Shown here one piece after another: positions 32,650 through 36,423 of a stretch of DNA of 36,423 nt (positions within the stretch are counted from its first letter, which is position 1; each line of letters begins with the position of its first letter). The notes below the pieces were generated by a model, which worked only from the letters and a program-made list of their open reading frames with translations, had not been told where the DNA came from and searched no databases. This DNA comes from Gemmatimonadaceae bacterium (lineage in GTDB: Bacteria > Gemmatimonadota > Gemmatimonadetes > Gemmatimonadales > Gemmatimonadaceae). The stretch is taken from the NCBI GenBank assembly GCA_036273715.1, contig DASUHB010000054.1, positions 1-36,423 of the forward strand, given 5' to 3'. The translations under genes and the position numbers were made by a program.

Positions 32650-33141
32650 TCATTCACCTTCCATGGCGTGCGCGAATTCCTGACGCAACGCCGGATGCGT
32701 GCGGTACAGGTACGTTCCCATGAGGAGCGCCGCCAACACGTTCCCGGCCGCGATCTGATACCACGCGAGCGCGTGCATTCGCGTCTCGGCCATCGTCGCC
32801 GCCACACCATAGAAGCCCAGCTCGAAGATGATGAAGAGCAACGTGAACGTGACCAGGACCGACGGCTCGACTTCGGCGCGATGCACCACCCGCGATGCGA
32901 TAAGGCCAGAGAAGACAAACGCCGCGTAATGGAAGACCGTGTATATCGCGACGTGCAGTACCGCGCTGTCAGTCCCGGTGTTACCGAAGACGCTGAACAG
33001 CGCGGCGCCTAACAGCTCCGGCGTGTAGAACACGCCGTGCCCGCTCACGACGTCCACGACCAGAAACCAGACCGCCACACCCGTCGCCGCAATCACCCCC
33101 GCCACCACTCCTTCGCGAACCGTATTGTGCGCTGCCGGCAT
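32650..33141 (-). CDS. Four-helix membrane protein of unknown function
   Basis: The 163-residue protein, read from the ATG at 33141 with GGAGG about five bases upstream, has four hydrophobic helices. These are VVAGVIAATGVAVWFLVVDVV, AVLHVAIYTVFHYAAFVFSGLI, VLVTFTLLFIIFELGFYG and WYQIAAGNVLAALLMGTYLY. Histidines occur inside or beside helices (HVAIYTVFHY, HAL). I do not recognise the family. It is convergent with the oxidase operon and divergent from the lipoprotein gene; an oxidase-related role is only suggested by position. The reading frame stays open upstream to 33435, but that part overlaps the next gene's start and looks non-coding. Confidence 0.75.
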   Translation of the reverse strand: MPAAHNTVREGVVAGVIAATGVAVWFLVVDVVSGHGVFYTPELLGAALFSVFGNTGTDSAVLHVAIYTVFHYAAFVFSGLIASRVVHRAEVEPSVLVTFTLLFIIFELGFYGVAATMAETRMHALAWYQIAAGNVLAALLMGTYLYRTHPALRQEFAHAMEGE

Positions 33142-33295
33142 GCCAACCTCCGCGTGTGCTCGTGACGGACTCAGCTTCGCCAGGCCTGCCCGATCGTCCT
33201 GAATGTGCGACGCTATGCACAGAATGCCTAGACCATCCCCTAACGGAAGCCAGCGACGGCCTCGACAAATGCCTGCGCTCGTGCAACTATAAGGC

Positions 33296-33823
33296 ATGAC
33301 ACGACATGCCTCTCTCCACCGGGCGGTGCTTGTCATACCTGCCGCCGCCCTCCTCATCGCGCTCGGCGCCTGCGGCTCAGGCAACTCGTCCGAATCCGCC
33401 GCCAACTGCCCCGCGATGGACGCGCCCGAATACACGAGCGCCGTCGACCAATACCTCCACGGTCTCGATCCCGAGCCACTCCGATTCCTCTTCTATTCAT
33501 CGGGTGACTCGGCGCTTCCCGACGCTGTCCGCAGCGAGCTCGAGACGAAAGGACCAACGTACCTCTTCCCGAGCGATCCGGCGGGTCAGAAGAAGCAGCT
33601 CGAGAATCTCAAGGCGAAAAACGATGTCGTGACGCTGCTGTTGCTCTATGCGGGCATGGACACGACGAAAACCGGCTCCAGCATCGGATTCGCTGGCCGC
33701 TATCTCGACAAGGAGGACAGCGGCAAGGTGTCGCCGCCGAAGCGTATCCGGTTCGAGTGCCGCAATCACCAATGGCAGGTCGCGCCTGAAGGCGCGGCGC
33801 CGCCTGCGTCCAAGAGCGCGTGA
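33296..33823 (+). CDS. Small lipoprotein of unknown function
   Basis: The 175-residue protein has a lipoprotein signal with the lipobox LGAC at about residues 23-26, then a Ser/Asn-rich linker and a compact domain. The visible segments are PEYTSAVDQYLHGLDPEPLRFL, FPSDPAGQKKQLENLKAKNDVVTLLLLYAG and KRIRFECRNHQWQVAPEG. I do not recognise a family. TATAA lies only three to eight bases before the ATG, too close for a normal transcript start at this codon, so the start or promoter is uncertain. Its stop overlaps the GTG start of the acyltransferase gene by four bases (GTGA), so the two are coupled. Confidence 0.75.
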   Translation: MTRHASLHRAVLVIPAAALLIALGACGSGNSSESAANCPAMDAPEYTSAVDQYLHGLDPEPLRFLFYSSGDSALPDAVRSELETKGPTYLFPSDPAGQKKQLENLKAKNDVVTLLLLYAGMDTTKTGSSIGFAGRYLDKEDSGKVSPPKRIRFECRNHQWQVAPEGAAPPASKSA

Positions 33824-35082
33824 CCGCGACGATCCCCCGGGAGACCGTCGCTCCGTTAGGCGACGCGACGACTCGTTCGCCGGTGGCGCGCCCCCAAGCG
33901 GCGCGGGAGCGGCTCGTCTCGCTCGACGTCTTCCGCGGGCTCACGATCGCCGGGATGCTGCTCGTCAACAATCCAGGCACGTGGAGCGCGATCTATCCGC
34001 CGCTCGAACACGCCGAGTGGAACGGCTGGACGCCAACGGATCTCATCTTCCCGTTCTTCCTCTTCATCGTCGGCATCACCACGCACCTGTCCCTCACCGG
34101 ACGCCGGCGCCGCGGCGCCACCGACCGGCAGATCGTCACCCAGATCGTCAAGCGCGGCGCGATGATCGTGCTCGTCGGCCTGCTCCTCACCGGCCTGCCG
34201 TACCACGAGTTCGTGATTCATCTGCCGTTCGGCGCGCAGTTCGACTCGGTCACGCCGCACCTGGGGTTAGGCCACTGGCGGCTGACGGGCGTCCTCCAGC
34301 GCATCGGCGTCGCTTATCTGTGCGGCGCGCTCATCACGCTGCGCACGTCCGTCAAACAGCAGGTGATGATCGTCGCCGCGCTGTTGTTAGGCTATTGGAT
34401 GGCCATGACGCTCGTCCCGGTGCCCGGGCAGAACGCGATCGGCGCCCTCGTGCTCAATACCAAGGACGGGACGCTCAGTGCATGGCTCGACCGCACCGTC
34501 TTCGGCGTCAACCACTTGTGGGTCGGCTCGCACACGTGGGATCCGGAGGGAATTCTGTCCACGATCCCGGCGATCGGCACCTGCATCCTCGGCGTCATCG
34601 CCGGAAAATGGATCGCGAGCGATCGGCCGCTCCTGGAGCGCATCGTCGCGCTGTTCAGCGTCGGGGCGATGCTCATGGTCGCCGGTCTCGTCTGGAATTG
34701 GGTCTTCCCGATCAACAAGAACCTGTGGACCAGCTCCTTCGTGCTGTTCACCGCCGGCATGGGCGCCGTCACGCTCGCCACGTGCATGTGGTTGATCGAT
34801 GTCCGGCACGTCCGCTGGTGGACGTGGCCCTTCATCATCTTCGGGCTCAATCCTCTGGCAGCCTACGTCGCCGAAGGATTTTTCTCGCGGATCATCTACA
34901 CGCTCGTGCGAGTGCCGTCGGGCGGGACGATGATCCCGCTCGAGACGGCGATGTACGACCACTGGTTCGCGTCCTGGCTTCCGCCCCGCAATGCGTCGTT
35001 GCTCTTCGCCATCTGCTACGTCTTGCTGTTCTTGGGACTCATGTGGGAGTTGTACCGGCGACGCATCGTGATCAAGTTGTAG
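33820..35082 (+). CDS. NagX/HGSNAT-like membrane acyltransferase
   Basis: The 420-residue protein has about ten membrane helices. It opens with [26 protein letters not shown] (about 30-55), then [23 protein letters not shown]. These are marks of the family of heparan-alpha-glucosaminide N-acetyltransferase (HGSNAT) and bacterial NagX, which move acetyl groups across the membrane onto amino sugars. Further family segments are [34 protein letters not shown] and [13 protein letters not shown]. The start is a GTG overlapping the lipoprotein stop. Such genes often sit with N-acetylglucosamine use or cell-wall recycling; a cell-wall peptidase gene lies just downstream, but 162 bases away. Confidence 0.9.
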   Translation: MTATIPRETVAPLGDATTRSPVARPQAARERLVSLDVFRGLTIAGMLLVNNPGTWSAIYPPLEHAEWNGWTPTDLIFPFFLFIVGITTHLSLTGRRRRGATDRQIVTQIVKRGAMIVLVGLLLTGLPYHEFVIHLPFGAQFDSVTPHLGLGHWRLTGVLQRIGVAYLCGALITLRTSVKQQVMIVAALLLGYWMAMTLVPVPGQNAIGALVLNTKDGTLSAWLDRTVFGVNHLWVGSHTWDPEGILSTIPAIGTCILGVIAGKWIASDRPLLERIVALFSVGAMLMVAGLVWNWVFPINKNLWTSSFVLFTAGMGAVTLATCMWLIDVRHVRWWTWPFIIFGLNPLAAYVAEGFFSRIIYTLVRVPSGGTMIPLETAMYDHWFASWLPPRNASLLFAICYVLLFLGLMWELYRRRIVIKL

Positions 35083-35244
35083 CCGTTGGATTGTTGGGCA
35101 CGTGACGAAGGATCAGAACCGCTCGTGAAGGAGTAGGTCCAACCGGCAGGCCACCTGCCCCGCTCGTTCCGTAGAAACACCGAAAATACGACCGACCAGC
35201 CGCCGCGGCCCAACGCACCTGCGACGCGGCGTCATCATTGCCAT

Positions 35245-36423
35245 ATGCCCAACGCATCATCGTCGATGAACCGAATCGCTCGCAGCCGGTCTGCGCTCGC
35301 CGCCGCCATCGCGATTCTCGTGCTCGGCGTAGGCCGGGCGCGCGCACAGAGCGGTGCGAGTCCTGTGCTGGCGTCGACATCGGTGGCCGGCGCCGAAGCC
35401 GCGAGCGCGAGCCACTCCGCACGTGTGCGGCACCACCGCGTCCGCTCGACGCGAGCGGCGACGCTCCGCTACGAGAGCCCGGTCGGCGTTCCTGCGTTAG
35501 GCAATGACCTGGGCGCCATGCTCAATGCGCGCGTGCGCAGCGGACAGTGGGGAGCGCTCGTCATGTCGCTCACCCGTGGCGACACCCTCTATTCGTATCA
35601 GCCCGATGTCGAGCTGCAGCCCGCGTCCAACCTGAAGCTCTTCACCACCGCGTTGGCGCTCCAGGAGTACGGCGCCGACCACGAGTTCAGCACCGACGTC
35701 CTCCGCGCGGGAACCGTGAGCGCCGATGGCACGCTGCAGGGCGACCTGGTGCTGCGCGGCGACGGTGATCCGGGTATTTCCAAGCGCTACATTCAGGGCG
35801 GCGCGGCCGCGGCCATGGATGATCTCGCGAAAGCCGTTGTGGCAGCCGGAATCAAGCGCGTGTCGGGCAGCCTCATCGCGGACGCGAGCGCCTTCGACCC
35901 GCAGCGCATCCCCGAAGGATGGAAGACCCGCTACCTGCAGTCGGGCTACGCCGCGCGCGTGTCGGCGCTGTCGTGCAACGAGAATCTCGCCACGGTCACC
36001 GTGGTACCCGGAACCGGCAAGCAGCCGGCGCATGTCTCGGTCGATCCCGCGACCGACCTTCCCCTCTCCGCGGACGTGCGCACGGTGGCCGGCCGCCGTG
36101 CACGGATCATGGCGCGCTCGCTGCCCAACGGAGGCATGGAAGTGCGCGGTTCAATCGGCGCGCACGCCGGCGTTCACAGCTATCAGGTGGTGGTGGAAGA
36201 TCCGACGGCGTTCACGGCCGGCGCGTTCCGGCGAGCACTCGAAAATCGCGGCGTGCAGATTACGGGAGCAACGAAGTTCGCAACGACGCCTAACGACGCG
36301 ATCAAGGTCGCCGGCATCGCGTCGCCCCCGCTCTCGCACCTCATCTCGGCCATGAACCGCGAGAGCATCAACCACTTCGCGGAGCTGCTGTTCCGCGATG
36401 CGGGCCGCAAGGCGGCGAGCGAT
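35245..36423 (+). CDS. dacB: D-alanyl-D-alanine carboxypeptidase/endopeptidase, PBP4 type (5' part)
   Basis: The first 393 codons run off the right edge. A signal peptide (RSALAAAIAILVLGVGRARAQ) is followed by a Ser/Ala-rich stretch (36-75) and a family S13 (PBP4/DacB) domain. This enzyme trims or cuts peptidoglycan peptides outside the membrane. The active-site SxxK is Ser128-Lys131 (PASNLK), and the SxN motif is Ser374-Asn376 (NRESINHFAELL). The KTG motif would lie beyond the window. GDLVLRGDGDP and LIADASAFD are further family marks. Starts at 35245 (MPNASSS) and 35266 (MNRIARS) are both possible; neither has a clear ribosome site. The 162-base gap upstream holds only a short 6-bp hairpin (35145-35159) without a T-run. 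Confidence 0.92.
   Translation, partial: MPNASSSMNRIARSRSALAAAIAILVLGVGRARAQSGASPVLASTSVAGAEAASASHSARVRHHRVRSTRAATLRYESPVGVPALGNDLGAMLNARVRSGQWGALVMSLTRGDTLYSYQPDVELQPASNLKLFTTALALQEYGADHEFSTDVLRAGTVSADGTLQGDLVLRGDGDPGISKRYIQGGAAAAMDDLAKAVVAAGIKRVSGSLIADASAFDPQRIPEGWKTRYLQSGYAARVSALSCNENLATVTVVPGTGKQPAHVSVDPATDLPLSADVRTVAGRRARIMARSLPNGGMEVRGSIGAHAGVHSYQVVVEDPTAFTAGAFRRALENRGVQITGATKFATTPNDAIKVAGIASPPLSHLISAMNRESINHFAELLFRDAGRKAASD

Larger units (their letters stand above)
1220..36294. repeat. Dispersed heptamer GTTAGGC, 50 copies
   Basis: Hand scan; position is the first base of each copy. GTTAGGC on the plus strand: 2381, 2729, 2894, 3242, 3766, 4207, 4405, 5720, 7532, 8570, 9533, 13330, 13564, 13786, 14887, 15145, 15329, 18621, 20322, 20780, 22127, 22940, 24596, 24872, 29695, 30373, 30481, 30945, 31717, 33855, 34266, 34386, 35496. 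GCCTAAC on the plus strand: 1220, 1961, 8813, 10350, 10485, 10884, 12930, 15593, 16541, 19659, 21932, 24381, 26021, 28453, 28861, 33007, 36288. In coding frame, 34 copies read Leu-Gly (TTA GGC), 11 read Pro-Asn (CCT AAC) and 3 use another frame; two lie between genes. A few copies may have been missed. Confidence 0.85.

Noticed and set aside
33287-33295. TATAA box directly before the lipoprotein ATG as a leaderless promoter
   Set aside because: Its distance to the ATG is only two to three bases, so a normal start would fall inside the gene; no convincing -35 at proper spacing.
35145-35159. Small inverted repeat GGCAGG...CCTGCC as terminator of the NagX-like gene
   Set aside because: A 6-bp stem with a 3-base loop and no T-run is too weak to call.
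1220-36294. GTTAGGC copies as telomere-like TTAGGC repeats or an array
   Set aside because: The copies are single and dispersed inside genes, never in tandem, so they are not telomeric or CRISPR-like.

Overview
The window is a dense, high-GC bacterial chromosomal segment with no rRNA, tRNA, CRISPR array, insertion sequence or phage gene that I can see. Gene content and style suggest Gemmatimonadota or a close relative: a Ser/Thr kinase with TolB-like and repeat domains, MacB-type permease, PadR regulator with a Gly-rich N-terminus, M61 lipoprotein and a caa3 oxidase. This assignment is an inference from memory of such genomes, not a database match. No gap between genes exceeds 300 bases.

Layout. 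1-568: 3' end of an ABC permease and its terminator. 671-4684: three overlapping genes for a xanthine-oxidase-family molybdoenzyme whose FAD subunit carries the four-cysteine insert known from 4-hydroxybenzoyl-CoA reductase. 4729-6687: a Tat-signal-bearing gamma-resorcylate-decarboxylase-like enzyme, divergent from a padR gene with a duplicated palindromic operator. Together these may form an aromatic-acid module. 6849-9640: Kup potassium transporter coupled to a small beta-barrel protein. 9657-12310: PDZ-repeat protein divergent from a membrane ferritin of the MbfA type. 12422-19341: Ser/Thr kinase, leuS, and a methyl-accepting protein with no sensor domain. 19414-24358: secreted acetamidase-like protein, M61 peptidase and Tat-exported glycosylasparaginase, and a cysteine-rich NlpC/P60-like protein. 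24393-27319: a cyclic-nucleotide-domain/aspartase fusion followed by nicotinate phosphoribosyltransferase. 27437-32488: the caa3 cytochrome oxidase operon (subunits II, I, III, IV, CtaG), ending at a very long hairpin. 32650-36423: a small membrane protein, a lipoprotein, a NagX-type acyltransferase and the start of a DacB/PBP4 peptidase.

The most unusual signal lies across all genes. The heptamer GTTAGGC (or its complement GCCTAAC) occurs 50 times by hand count, about once per 730 bp, roughly ten times more than base composition predicts. It occurs in several reading frames, on both strands and also between genes. It accounts for most uses of the otherwise rare TTA leucine codon. This density matches that of DNA uptake sequences, Chi-like sites or HIP1-type repeats, and I know of no description of it.
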